Source: Pedobacter sp. Leaf41
Lineage (GTDB): Bacteria; Bacteroidota; Bacteroidia; Sphingobacteriales; Sphingobacteriaceae
Direction: 5' to 3'
Assembly (NCBI RefSeq): GCF_001422545.1
Contig: NZ_LMLE01000001.1
Coordinates: 1,114,127-1,178,126, forward strand
Length of the DNA: 64,000 nucleotides
Part shown: one piece after another, positions 27,147 through 35,433 of the stretch
Layout: every line of letters starts with the position of its first letter
Position numbering within the stretch: position 1 is the first letter of the stretch
Position numbers and translations under genes: made by a program
Notes under the pieces: generated by a model
Told to the model about the DNA's origin: nothing
Database searches by the model: none
What the model saw: only the letters and a program-made list of their open reading frames with translations

Positions 27147-28391
27147 ATGATAATCTTTAGGCTAATAGGGGAGAGTTTTCGTTTTGCTTTTGATGCACTA
27201 CGCCAAAATAAAATGCGTACCATGTTATCGCTTCTTGCGATCACAATAGGGATTTTTACCATCATTGCTGTTTTCTCAGCAGTAGATACCTTTCGTGGTA
27301 AACTTCAGTCAAGTGTAGATAAATTGGGATCTAATACGATTTATGTTCAAAAATGGCCGTGGAGTTTTGGCGATAACTATCCTTGGTGGAAATACATGAA
27401 CAGGCCACAGCCTTCGCTTCGTGATTTTGCTGCTTTAAGAGAACGAATGGGGAACGCCCAGGGAATCACCTTTGAAATCTCGACGAGTGATAGGACAATA
27501 AAATACAGGAGTAATTCTGTTGAAGGGATAAATGTTTCTGCAGCTTCGCATGATTTTGATAAAACCTGGAATTTCGAACTGCAAGCTGGTCGATATTTTA
27601 CCGAAACCGAAAGCAATAACGGCTCACCCGTGTTGTTAATGGGGGCAGATGTTGCTGAAGGATTATTTGGTGGAGATGACCCGATAGGTAAACAAGTACA
27701 AGTTTTGGGTAGGAGATTAACAGTTATTGGTGTATTTAAAAAAGAAGGCGAGGATATGCTGGGTACTTCTTTGGATAAAAATGTGAATATCCCGATAAAT
27801 TTTGCCAAGAGTATTCTTGATATTCAAAATGAAAGATATGGTCCACAAATTACGGTACGTGGAAATGATAATGTTTCGCTTGAAGAAGTAGAAAGCGAAT
27901 TGAAAGGTTTAATGCGATCTATCCATAGAATCAGGCCTGGCCAGGAAGAAGATTTCGCCCTGAACAAAACAACTATACTTTCTAATCAACTAGATTCGAT
28001 GTTTACAATGGTAAATTGGGCAGGTTGGATTATTGGAGGTTTCTCGATATTAGTTGGAGGTTTTAGTATTGCAAACATCATGTTCGTATCCGTTAAAGAG
28101 CGAACAAACATTATTGGTATTCAAAAATCATTGGGTGCGAAAAACTATTTTATTCTATTGCAATTTATCTTCGAGTCTATTTCACTTTGTATTTTGGGAG
28201 GGCTGCTCGGGCTGTTGCTGGTTTATTTGATTGCATTATTACTCGGAGCACTTACCGGATTTTATATTATACTTGGAGTAAATAACATATTACTCGGCAT
28301 TTGGATATCTGTCATTATTGGAACGATATCGGGATTCTGGCCGGCATATTCCGCATCAAGATTAGATCCGGTTGAGGCCATCAGAAGCTAA
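27147..28391 (+). CDS. ABC transporter permease, MacB/FtsX type
   Basis: Inner-membrane subunit of a MacB-type transporter. The 414 residues show the N-terminal helix (TMLSLLAITIGIFTIIAVFS), a periplasmic MacB core domain (about 50-240) and a C-terminal FtsX domain with three helices. The conserved VKERTNIIGIQKSLGAK stretch near 310 links to the ATPase, and WPAYSASRLDPVEAIR marks the end. No ATPase is adjacent; the MacB-type ATPase at 23036 is the nearest. No membrane-fusion protein is seen. The perfect terminator downstream separates it from the aminotransferase. Confidence 0.92.
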   Translation: MIIFRLIGESFRFAFDALRQNKMRTMLSLLAITIGIFTIIAVFSAVDTFRGKLQSSVDKLGSNTIYVQKWPWSFGDNYPWWKYMNRPQPSLRDFAALRERMGNAQGITFEISTSDRTIKYRSNSVEGINVSAASHDFDKTWNFELQAGRYFTETESNNGSPVLLMGADVAEGLFGGDDPIGKQVQVLGRRLTVIGVFKKEGEDMLGTSLDKNVNIPINFAKSILDIQNERYGPQITVRGNDNVSLEEVESELKGLMRSIHRIRPGQEEDFALNKTTILSNQLDSMFTMVNWAGWIIGGFSILVGGFSIANIMFVSVKERTNIIGIQKSLGAKNYFILLQFIFESISLCILGGLLGLLLVYLIALLLGALTGFYIILGVNNILLGIWISVIIGTISGFWPAYSASRLDPVEAIRS

Positions 28392-28493
28392 AATGTTATT
28401 CATCTTTAAGAAATTAGTCAAAACGAATCTTCACTATCAGTTTCGACCTTTTATATTTAATTTTCATATCGCAATACTAAGATTCCAAAATTA

Positions 28494-28527
28494 AAACCCT
28501 TCGCCAGATCATTCTGGCGAAGGGTTT
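28494..28527. terminator. Bidirectional terminator between permease and aminotransferase
   Basis: AAACCCTTCGCCAGA and TCTGGCGAAGGGTTT form a perfect 15-bp stem with a 4-base loop between two convergent genes. AT-rich tails follow on both sides. Confidence 0.85.
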
Positions 28528-28569
28528 AATATATAACCTGAAAATCATGAATTGCTAAGTGCAAATTAA

Positions 28570-29766
28570 TTATGCTAGCTTTCCTAGTGCTTCTTTAATT
28601 CGTCTTAAAGCTTCTACTAAACTTTCATCAGAAGCTGCATAGGATAAACGGATATAATTATTGTTTCCAAAAGAATCACCACCAACAGTAGCTACGTGGC
28701 CAACGTTTAGCAGATACAGCGCTAAATCAGACGAGTCTTTGATAATATTTCCATCCGCATCTTGTTTGCCGAAAAATGAACTGATTTCTGGAAAGAAATA
28801 GAAGGCGCCATCAGGAAGGTTTGTTTTAACACCAGGAATTTCGTTTAGTAAATTATAAACCAATTCTCTACGACGAAGAAATGCTTCTTTCATGGCTAAA
28901 ACACTGTCCAAACCCTGCTCATAAGCTACGATGCCTGCTCTTTGTGCAATTGAACAGGTTCCTGAAGTGGTTTGTCCCTGCAATTTATCATTTGCAGCAG
29001 CAATTTCTTTGTTTGCTGCGATATAACCCAATCTCCAACCGGTCATTGCGAATGCTTTTGAAAAGCCATTAACGATAATTACTCTATCTTTAATACTATC
29101 AAATTGTGCGATAGATTCGTGCTGATCCACAAAATTGATATGCTCATAAATCTCATCCGACAGGATATAAATGTTAGGATGTTTCTCAAAAACCTTAACT
29201 AAAGCTGCCAATTCATCCTTGCTATAAACTGAACCAGTAGGGTTACATGGCGATGAAAACATAAACAACTTTGATTTTGGTGTTATAGCCGCTTCTAATT
29301 GTTCAGGCGTAATTTTAAAATTGCTCTCAATATCCGTATCAATGAAAACGGATTTTCCTTCAGCTAAAACAACCATTTCGGAGTACGAAACCCAATATGG
29401 CGTAGGAATAATCACTTCATCATCTGGATCTATCAATGTTAAAATTACATTTGATAGCGATTGTTTTGCCCCTGTAGAAACTACAATTTGCGAAATATCA
29501 TAATCGAGACTATTTTCGGTTTTTAATTTGTTAACAATAGCTTGACGTAAATCTGGATATCCTGGAACTGGAGAATAACGGGTGTAGTTATCATCTAAAG
29601 CCTTTTTTGCGGCATTTTTAACATGCTCAGGCGTATTGAAATCGGGTTCACCAACACTTAAACTTATAATATTAACACCTTTTGAGGCCAGTTCACGGCC
29701 TAATTTGGTCATTTTAAGTGTCGCAGATTCTGATAGATTGTTGATTCTTTTGGATAAGGTGCTCAT
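28570..29766 (-). CDS. Pyridoxal-phosphate aminotransferase (aspartate aminotransferase type, class I)
   Basis: Cytoplasmic fold-type I transaminase of 398 residues. SVGEPDFNTP near 36 and the SPCNPTG motif near 170 are family signatures. The lysine that holds the cofactor lies in VNGFSKAFAMTGWRLGY near 235, and the substrate arginine lies in YIRLSYA near 377. Type Ib enzymes of this kind usually act on aspartate, sometimes also prephenate. A clear -7 element precedes it, and no operon partner is visible. Confidence 0.93.
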   Translation of the reverse strand: MSTLSKRINNLSESATLKMTKLGRELASKGVNIISLSVGEPDFNTPEHVKNAAKKALDDNYTRYSPVPGYPDLRQAIVNKLKTENSLDYDISQIVVSTGAKQSLSNVILTLIDPDDEVIIPTPYWVSYSEMVVLAEGKSVFIDTDIESNFKITPEQLEAAITPKSKLFMFSSPCNPTGSVYSKDELAALVKVFEKHPNIYILSDEIYEHINFVDQHESIAQFDSIKDRVIIVNGFSKAFAMTGWRLGYIAANKEIAAANDKLQGQTTSGTCSIAQRAGIVAYEQGLDSVLAMKEAFLRRRELVYNLLNEIPGVKTNLPDGAFYFFPEISSFFGKQDADGNIIKDSSDLALYLLNVGHVATVGGDSFGNNNYIRLSYAASDESLVEALRRIKEALGKLA

Positions 29767-29784
29767 GGTTAATTACTTTGAACG

Positions 29785-29792
29785 CAAATATA
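29785..29792 (-). promoter_or_regulatory. Aminotransferase promoter -7 element
   Basis: Minus-strand TATATTTG matches TAnnTTTG, 19 bases before the ATG at 29766. Confidence 0.5.
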
Positions 29793-29857
29793 TAAACCAA
29801 ATATTATTCTGCACTAAAAAAGGCATAGTTTTTCTCATTTAATTTGAGTGATAAGCG

Positions 29858-29865
29858 TATTTTTG
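29858..29865 (+). promoter_or_regulatory. CDF transporter promoter -7 element
   Basis: TATTTTTG matches TAnnTTTG, 13 bases before the GTG start at 29879, which gives a very short leader. Confidence 0.4.
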
Positions 29866-29878
29866 TGAAAAATATCCC

Positions 29879-30865
29879 GTGACGATAAAAAAGCAAGCGA
29901 TTATAATTTCATTAGTGGTTAGTATTTTTTTAATGCTAGCCAAATTTGTGGCTTATTTCATCACGGGCTCAAATGCCATTTTAACCGATGCAGCCGAAAG
30001 TATTGTAAACGTAATTGCTGGCAGTTTTGCGTTCTACAGCATCTATTTAAGTACGCAACCCAGAGATGAAAACCACCCTTATGGCCACGGAAAAGTAGAA
30101 TTTTTCTCAGTCTTTGTTGAAGGAATTTTGATTCTTTTAGCAGGTATCATTATTATATTCAAATCATCTTACAATTTAATTTATCCCCATGCCGTTGGGC
30201 AGCTTTTACAGGGAACCATAATTATAGGAATTACTGGTCTGGTAAATATGATCGTTGGTTTATACCTGGTTAAAGTTGGGAAAGAGCAGCATTCTATAAC
30301 GCTCCAGGCTGATGGAAAGCACTTACTTACAGATACTTATACTAGCGTGGCTATAGTTCTCGGCTTAGTGCTTATTCAAATAACAAATATAATTTGGTTG
30401 GATAGTCTGCTTTCTATTATGGTTGGTTTTTATATTGTATATTCCGGGTATAAGTTAACCAGAAGTTCAGTTGGTGGCTTAATGGATGAAAGCGATTTTA
30501 CCTTGGTGGAAGAAGTTGTTGATGTACTGCAGAACAATAGACACAATCCCTGGATTGATGTTCACAATCTTCGTACCCAACAATACGGCCCTGATTTTCA
30601 CATAGATTGCCACGTTACACTGCCTTACTATTTCGACCTGAATCAAGTTCATAGAGAAATCTCACAGATTGATGAACTCATTAATAAAAACGGAATTCGA
30701 AAGGCAGAACTATTTATCCATGCAGACCCGTGTTTGCCTGCGTGCTGCCATTATTGCCACATGAGCGAATGCCCGGTGAGGGCAGAAGCCTTTAAAAAGG
30801 AAATTATCTGGACGCCTGAAATTGTGATCAAGAACAAAAAGCATTACGAAAATGAGTTACTTTAA
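29879..30865 (+). CDS. Cation diffusion facilitator (CDF) transporter with Cys-rich tail
   Basis: Inner-membrane metal/proton antiporter. The 328 residues have about six helices, with LTDAAESIVNVIAG in helix II (the usual His/Asp metal site is changed to Glu/Asn, a form also seen in other Bacteroidota) and HLLTDTYTSV in helix V. The cytoplasmic C-terminal domain ends with the Cys/His-rich stretch HADPCLPACCHYCHMSECP, which could bind metal and sense its level. The start is GTG at 29879. It overlaps the NUDIX gene by 14 bases. The metal (Zn, Fe, Mn or other) cannot be given. Confidence 0.9.
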   Translation: MTIKKQAIIISLVVSIFLMLAKFVAYFITGSNAILTDAAESIVNVIAGSFAFYSIYLSTQPRDENHPYGHGKVEFFSVFVEGILILLAGIIIIFKSSYNLIYPHAVGQLLQGTIIIGITGLVNMIVGLYLVKVGKEQHSITLQADGKHLLTDTYTSVAIVLGLVLIQITNIIWLDSLLSIMVGFYIVYSGYKLTRSSVGGLMDESDFTLVEEVVDVLQNNRHNPWIDVHNLRTQQYGPDFHIDCHVTLPYYFDLNQVHREISQIDELINKNGIRKAELFIHADPCLPACCHYCHMSECPVRAEAFKKEIIWTPEIVIKNKKHYENELL

Positions 30866-31295
30866 TGTACGTGTTTATGGTTTGCTAATTAATGCTAACC
30901 AACAGATTCTAATTAGCGATGAAGAGGAGTATGGCTTTCGTTTCAGCAAATTCCCTGGTGGTGGTTTAGAAATTGGCGAAGGTCTTATTGATGGGCTGAA
31001 GCGAGAATTTTTGGAAGAATGTAATGCTGAAATAGAAGTTTTATCACATTTTTATACAACTGACTTTTACGAGAAATCTTCTTTTAACGATAGTCAGGTA
31101 ATAAGTGTGTATTACTTAGTTAAAGAAAAGGCACCCCTACAACTTGCCTTTAAGACAAAAATTTACGATTTCGATGCAGAAGGAGAAATTCTTCAAGCCT
31201 TTCGTTGGGTTGCGATAAGTGAACTGGATGTGAACGCAATTACCTTCAAAACGGACAAAACTGTTGCTGAACTACTAAAGAAAGCATTAAAATAG
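30852..31295 (+). CDS. NUDIX hydrolase
   Basis: A 147-residue hydrolase of nucleoside diphosphate derivatives. The NUDIX box is complete: GGLEIGEGLIDGLKREF followed by EEC near residues 37-57, with the REFLEE metal-binding glutamates. The substrate is not predictable. It starts 14 bases inside the CDF gene, so translation is coupled. ATG start at 30852. Sequence length and box position are typical. Confidence 0.9.
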   Translation: MSYFNVRVYGLLINANQQILISDEEEYGFRFSKFPGGGLEIGEGLIDGLKREFLEECNAEIEVLSHFYTTDFYEKSSFNDSQVISVYYLVKEKAPLQLAFKTKIYDFDAEGEILQAFRWVAISELDVNAITFKTDKTVAELLKKALK

Positions 31296-31306
31296 CAAGC
31301 AATTAT

Positions 31307-31738
31307 CTACAGAGCTTGCAAGAAATTTTTTAAGGCATCATTTACAAAGTAATTCCATCCAGCTTTAAAACTTGCTTTTTGGAAATCTTTACCATTGTAG
31401 GCAAAGGTTTCAACGCCTGTATGGGTTAGTTTTAGCCTGGTATTGTTTCCCTGCTCGAAGATTTCCCATTTCACTATAGAGCTGCCTGGGTAGTTATCAT
31501 ATTTCCATGAATAAGCAATTACAGCTTCTTCGTCAACTTCCATGATCTCACAAAGGTGTAGGTATTTTGGTCCTTCGTCAGTACCACCAATAAAGTCGAA
31601 CTTGAATCCAATCCTTGGTTCGAAGTTATCTAATTGAAAATACCACTGTCGAAGGTGATCATTATCCGTTAATGCTTGCCAAACTTTATCAATTGGCACA
31701 TTGTAAACGCATTCGACTATTATCGGTTTAGCATCCAT
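31307..31738 (-). CDS. SRPBCC/AHSA1 domain protein
   Basis: A 143-residue START-like hydrophobic-cavity protein. The pattern VPIDKVWQALTDNDHLRQWY near the N-terminus, a central FDFIGGTDEGP turn and a C-terminal WNYFVNDALKNFL helix are typical of the AHSA1 branch (small-molecule or Hsp90 co-chaperone type). Specific role unknown. It follows a VOC protein gene by 23 bases on the same strand; both are convergent to the NUDIX gene. Such pairs are common in stress or resistance settings but no function follows. Confidence 0.85.
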   Translation of the reverse strand: MDAKPIIVECVYNVPIDKVWQALTDNDHLRQWYFQLDNFEPRIGFKFDFIGGTDEGPKYLHLCEIMEVDEEAVIAYSWKYDNYPGSSIVKWEIFEQGNNTRLKLTHTGVETFAYNGKDFQKASFKAGWNYFVNDALKNFLQAL

Positions 31739-31761
31739 ATGTTTAGATTTTATGACTCAAA

Positions 31762-32178
31762 TTAACCCAAAGGCATTTTGCTGAAATCCATAAACAAAAT
31801 GCTCCACCTTTGTCCATCAAGATCTATAAAGCCGCAACCGTACATCCAGTCATCTTTATAACCAGGTTCGCCGTAAATAGAACCACCCGCTTCCACCACT
31901 TTTTTCGCCAAATTATCTACTTCCTCCGGACTCTCGGCATCGAAGGAAAATAATACTTCGTTTCCAGAAAAGCTTTCTGGAACTGCGCTACCCGCAAATC
32001 CCTCGTATAACGACTTCTCAAAAAGCATTAAAACCAGACCTGCATCACCAACCAGGAAACTCGCACTATCTTCGCGAACACCATATTGCAAGTTTAATTT
32101 GAAACCCAATTTAGTGAAAAATTCTTTCGATTTTTTTACATCCTTAACTGGAAGGTTTATCCATAGTGATTTGATCAT
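31762..32178 (-). CDS. VOC (glyoxalase/bleomycin-resistance) superfamily protein
   Basis: A 138-residue protein with two beta-alpha-beta-beta-beta units. It begins MIKSLWINLPVKDVKKSKEF, the usual start, has FFTKLGFKLNLQYG near 21, and ends with the metal-side strand DLDGQRWSILFMD near 124. No clear set of metal ligands beyond those typical of the family can be assigned by eye. Reaction unknown. It is the upstream neighbour of the SRPBCC gene and probably co-transcribed with it. Confidence 0.85.
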   Translation of the reverse strand: MIKSLWINLPVKDVKKSKEFFTKLGFKLNLQYGVREDSASFLVGDAGLVLMLFEKSLYEGFAGSAVPESFSGNEVLFSFDAESPEEVDNLAKKVVEAGGSIYGEPGYKDDWMYGCGFIDLDGQRWSILFMDFSKMPLG

Positions 32179-32267
32179 AGCTATAAAATTTTATTAAACT
32201 TAACCAGATTTTCAAAAGAAAAAGAATGGTATTTATGAAAATTTACCGGGTTAATTGAGACAATTTG

Positions 32268-32621
32268 TTACTTCTTAACAGCTTTCTTCTTATATTTCTT
32301 AGCTAAATCTTCTGGTGCTACGGCGCAATAAGAAAGTCGAACCGCATCATTAAGAACTTCGTTTTCTATGAAACTTAATTCAAAAATTGTCCATCCTTGT
32401 TTGCCCCAGCCTGCCTGTGCAGGATAGATTGCTGATGGGTCTAAATCCGAAAATTTGTTTTGATCTTTTGGCGATAATCTAAATACTGCTTTTAAGTTTG
32501 AATTATCAATTGTAATAAAGATTTTATCGTCAACTTTAAATGAGTTTTTGTTGGCATTTGGTGTTTCTACTACGTCTTCAAAAGACAAGGCAAGTTCTCT
32601 AAAAGAATCTGGAGATATCAT
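32268..32621 (-). CDS. MmcQ/YjbR family protein
   Basis: A 117-residue protein of the CyaY-like MmcQ/YjbR fold. SPDSFRELALSFEDVVETPN at the start, KVDDKIFITID near 28 and GKQGWTIFEL near 73 are characteristic. The family name comes from a mitomycin cluster member; the biochemical role is not settled. The C-terminus is rich in lysine. A -7 element is present about 54 bases before the start. Confidence 0.88.
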   Translation of the reverse strand: MISPDSFRELALSFEDVVETPNANKNSFKVDDKIFITIDNSNLKAVFRLSPKDQNKFSDLDPSAIYPAQAGWGKQGWTIFELSFIENEVLNDAVRLSYCAVAPEDLAKKYKKKAVKK

Positions 32622-32674
32622 AATATGTGTTTTTAAATAACGTTCAATCGAGCTATAATTAAAATTTGATCTAG

Positions 32675-32682
32675 CAAACTTA
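32675..32682 (-). promoter_or_regulatory. MmcQ/YjbR gene promoter -7 element
   Basis: Minus-strand TAAGTTTG matches TAnnTTTG and lies 54 bases before the ATG. Confidence 0.45.
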
Positions 32683-32779
32683 CATCAATTTTAAGCTTTT
32701 AAGTATTTTATATCTAAATCAAAAGGTAACGGATTGAAAGATAACTGATAAATTAGCTTGTGAATTTCGAGAGCCTAAA

Positions 32780-34153
32780 TTACAATTTATATAGTTTCTG
32801 CGGAAATTCTGCAGCATGATTAAGAATTAAATTGAGAATATAACTGTTGGATTGATAAATTGACAAATCGTTTTTGATAGGAGCTAAGCCATCTGCTAAA
32901 TAGGTTTTATCTTTAAAATATCCCATTCCATAGAATGTTCCATTTTCTACCACGAGACAGCTGAGTTCTTCTGCCTCACGTCCATCATCAACCAATGCAA
33001 AACTGGGCTGTAAACGCTGAAGTTCAGCTAGCGCATTATTTAAACGTTTATTGTAAACGGCAACTGTTTCTATGCCGCTACAAACCCCAAAGCATTGGCC
33101 GTTATCGTGTGCAGTGCATTTTGTAGCTGTTTTTTGAAGATAGCAGAGCTTAGCACAAAGTTGATATTTTTCAATTAATTGATTCAAAAAATTATAACCT
33201 TCTAACAAGCTATTAAAACTTTGAAGTGATTTATTGTTTGTCTTGTGCTTATCTATCGCCAACCTTAAATAACCATTTTGGTCTTCAAAAACATAAAGAT
33301 CATACTTATGCTCATAACGTTTCATAGCTCGGTTATTTTCTGGCCAAAGTCTTTTAATCTCGTTCGCTTCTAAAATTAAAGCCATTAACTCAGTGCCGCA
33401 AACTACATAATCGACATTATAAATAGTTCGTAAGAAATCTTGTCGTTGCTTATTTGGTTTGTTGCCTGTAAAATGGCTTATCACTCGTTTTTTTAGGTTT
33501 TTAGCTTTTCCAACATAAACTATTTTTCCCTTATTGTCCTTAAAATAATATACGCCAGGTTGGTTGGGCAACCTTAAAATTGAAGCACGATCTAGATGTG
33601 GGGGCAAAACCTGTTCTTTTGAACTCTTCTTTAACATTTCGGCAATAACACCTTCGTGATCGGTTTCTAAAAGCATATTAAACAAAATGCTGGTTGCATC
33701 GGCATCTCCTCCGGCACGGTGTCGATTTTGAATGGAGATATTTAACGCACTACATAACTTGCCCAAACTATATGAAGCCTTTCCTGGAATAAGTTTTCTA
33801 CTTAGCCTTACAGTGCAAAGTTTACGGCAGTTCAAATCGTAACCCGCAGCCGCTAGATGATGTTTTAAAAAAGAATAATCGAAATTAACATTATGGGCTA
33901 CAAAGACTTTTTCATTCAAAAGCTGGTAGATTTGCAATGCGACATCCTCAAAATAGGGTGCTTCTGCTACCATATCGTTATCAATTCCTGTTAAAGCAGT
34001 GATATAAGCAGGTATAAATTGCCTTGGATTGATTAAGGTTGTATAGGATTCCACCACCTGATTTTCATTATGAATGTTTATGGCTACCTCAGTAATTCCA
34101 TTTGCAGAGGCATGGCCTCCCGTGGTTTCTATATCTACAACTGCGTATAACAT
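32780..34153 (-). CDS. DEDDh exonuclease fused to GIY-YIG (UvrC-like) nuclease
   Basis: Predicted repair nuclease of 457 residues. I chose the ATG at 34153 (MLYAVVDIETTGG) rather than GTG at 34171, because a -7 promoter element overlaps that GTG. The N-terminal DnaQ-like 3'-5' exonuclease carries DIETTG (Exo I), VAHNVNFDYSFL (Exo II) and HRAGGDADA (Exo III). A GIY-YIG nuclease follows from about residue 190 (LPNQPGVYYFKDNKGKIVYV, with KNLKKRVISHF). The C-terminal third is unassigned and contains several cysteines. The same architecture is known in other bacteria and mycobacteria and is linked to UvrC/Cho incision. Confidence 0.9.
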   Translation of the reverse strand: MLYAVVDIETTGGHASANGITEVAINIHNENQVVESYTTLINPRQFIPAYITALTGIDNDMVAEAPYFEDVALQIYQLLNEKVFVAHNVNFDYSFLKHHLAAAGYDLNCRKLCTVRLSRKLIPGKASYSLGKLCSALNISIQNRHRAGGDADATSILFNMLLETDHEGVIAEMLKKSSKEQVLPPHLDRASILRLPNQPGVYYFKDNKGKIVYVGKAKNLKKRVISHFTGNKPNKQRQDFLRTIYNVDYVVCGTELMALILEANEIKRLWPENNRAMKRYEHKYDLYVFEDQNGYLRLAIDKHKTNNKSLQSFNSLLEGYNFLNQLIEKYQLCAKLCYLQKTATKCTAHDNGQCFGVCSGIETVAVYNKRLNNALAELQRLQPSFALVDDGREAEELSCLVVENGTFYGMGYFKDKTYLADGLAPIKNDLSIYQSNSYILNLILNHAAEFPQKLYKL

Positions 34154-34170
34154 CGGCAAATTTTCAAACA

Positions 34171-34178
34171 CAAATCTA
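34171..34178 (-). promoter_or_regulatory. Exonuclease/GIY-YIG gene promoter -7 element
   Basis: Minus-strand TAGATTTG matches TAnnTTTG. It would start the transcript only about 10 bases before the ATG at 34153. Confidence 0.45.
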
Positions 34179-34268
34179 TACTAAAATATTTAGTAATAAA
34201 AATAATTTTGAGCTATTTTTTGACGGTTTTTTTAGTTGTATTGCATTTTTAGTAATGCTTTAAAACAA

Positions 34269-34302
34269 AACCAGCGACTACGTAATAACGCAATCGCTGG
34301 TT
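34269..34302 (-). terminator. Terminator after the barrel protein gene
   Basis: AACCAGCGA and TCGCTGGTT form a perfect 9-bp stem with a 16-base loop, 20 bases past the stop of the gene at 34322-34951; a T-rich run follows on the minus strand. Confidence 0.7.
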
Positions 34303-34321
34303 AACTATTATTAATATTTTA

Positions 34322-34951
34322 TTAAAGCTTACTTAATAATTTGCTTAAATTAGGCTTTATACCTACGCTAACAGGAACGGTGTTAAATACACGATTTTGA
34401 ATTTTACCAAAACCATACATATAACTAACCTCTACAAATAAGTTGGCACCACCGATATTGTATTCGATTCCACCGCCACCTTCAGCAATACCTAAGCTAT
34501 TGGTTTTGTTTTCCATATTTACCTGCAATGTATTGGCATTAACCCCAGCTTGAGGAGTTAAGATAAAGCCGCCACCTGCACCAGCGAATCCATAAAAAGC
34601 CCATTTATCTAATATTTTACGATACCCTAAGGCAATGTTTAATAAATACGTAGTAGATCTGCCTTTCTGAATGGTATAAGTATAACCGGGGTCGGCGATC
34701 TGTTGGTTAAATGTAAAAGCATGTAAACTCACCTTTGGATAAACGAAAAAACCTCCGTTTCCTACCGCTAAATTTACCCCAAGAGAGGTCGAGAATTTCG
34801 GTTTAAAGTAATCTGATGTTTCGCCCATCGGGAATGCAAAACCAATTCCACTCATAGAATAAAGTTTATCAGGACGGTTACTTTGTGCGCTAGCTTTCAT
34901 TGATATTGCGGCGCAAAGCAATATAATCGGGGTTAGTAATCTTGAGTTCAT
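34322..34951 (-). CDS. Outer-membrane barrel-like protein
   Basis: A 209-residue exported protein. The ATG at 34951 gives the signal peptide MNSRLLTPIILLCAAISMKASAQ; an earlier ATG at 34972 would add seven residues. The mature sequence alternates glycine, aromatic and polar residues. SGIGFAFPMGETSDYFKP and a central glycine-rich AGAGGGFIL stretch fit the DUF2846/OmpA-like small barrel type, but no exact family is claimed. Function unknown. It follows a CheY-like regulator whose stop lies just 10 bases upstream. Confidence 0.75.
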   Translation of the reverse strand: MNSRLLTPIILLCAAISMKASAQSNRPDKLYSMSGIGFAFPMGETSDYFKPKFSTSLGVNLAVGNGGFFVYPKVSLHAFTFNQQIADPGYTYTIQKGRSTTYLLNIALGYRKILDKWAFYGFAGAGGGFILTPQAGVNANTLQVNMENKTNSLGIAEGGGGIEYNIGGANLFVEVSYMYGFGKIQNRVFNTVPVSVGIKPNLSKLLSKL

Positions 34952-34961
34952 ATATGGTTTT

Positions 34962-35324
34962 TTAATTAGCAATTAGCTTATTTACTTTTCGCAGTAAATC
35001 TGAAATGTTAAAAGGTTTAACTAAATAATCATCCGGGTTTAGTTTTTGCGATACGATGTAATTTTCATCATAACGGGCAGAAGCCATTATTACTGGGATA
35101 TTTTCTGTTTCAGGATTTAATCTAAGCTCTTTGAAAACTGCTCTTCCATCCATCCCGTTCAGCATAATATCCAGAATAATTAAATCTGGCATAAACTCTT
35201 TTATTGTTTTAAATATAAATCTTGGAGATAATAATGGGTAAACGCTGTAATGCTCGGTTTCTAGTGCCATCTGAAAAACCTCCAAAATATCGGGATCATC
35301 ATCAACAACTAATATTCTTTTCAA
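34962..35324 (-). CDS. Single-domain response regulator (CheY-like)
   Basis: A 120-residue receiver domain without output domain. The acidic pocket is VDDDPDI, the phospho-acceptor is Asp52 in LIILDIML, and the switch lysine is in DDYLVKPF near 103. All needed residues are present, so it can probably be phosphorylated. No histidine kinase lies in the window. It is upstream of the barrel gene and downstream of a LytTR regulator on the same strand (109-base gap). Partners are unknown. Confidence 0.9.
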   Translation of the reverse strand: MKRILVVDDDPDILEVFQMALETEHYSVYPLLSPRFIFKTIKEFMPDLIILDIMLNGMDGRAVFKELRLNPETENIPVIMASARYDENYIVSQKLNPDDYLVKPFNISDLLRKVNKLIAN

Positions 35325-35433
35325 AACGGATGTTCAATTAATAAAAAATAGACTATCCCTAATACAAAGAAACATGAGGAATGTTTTAACCGCTATTAAA
35401 AACTTAAATTAAATTTCTAGATAGAATTAATTA

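Noticed and set aside
34154..34171. GTG start of the exonuclease/GIY-YIG gene
   Set aside because: The -7 element overlaps it; the ATG at 34153 opens the Exo I strand directly.
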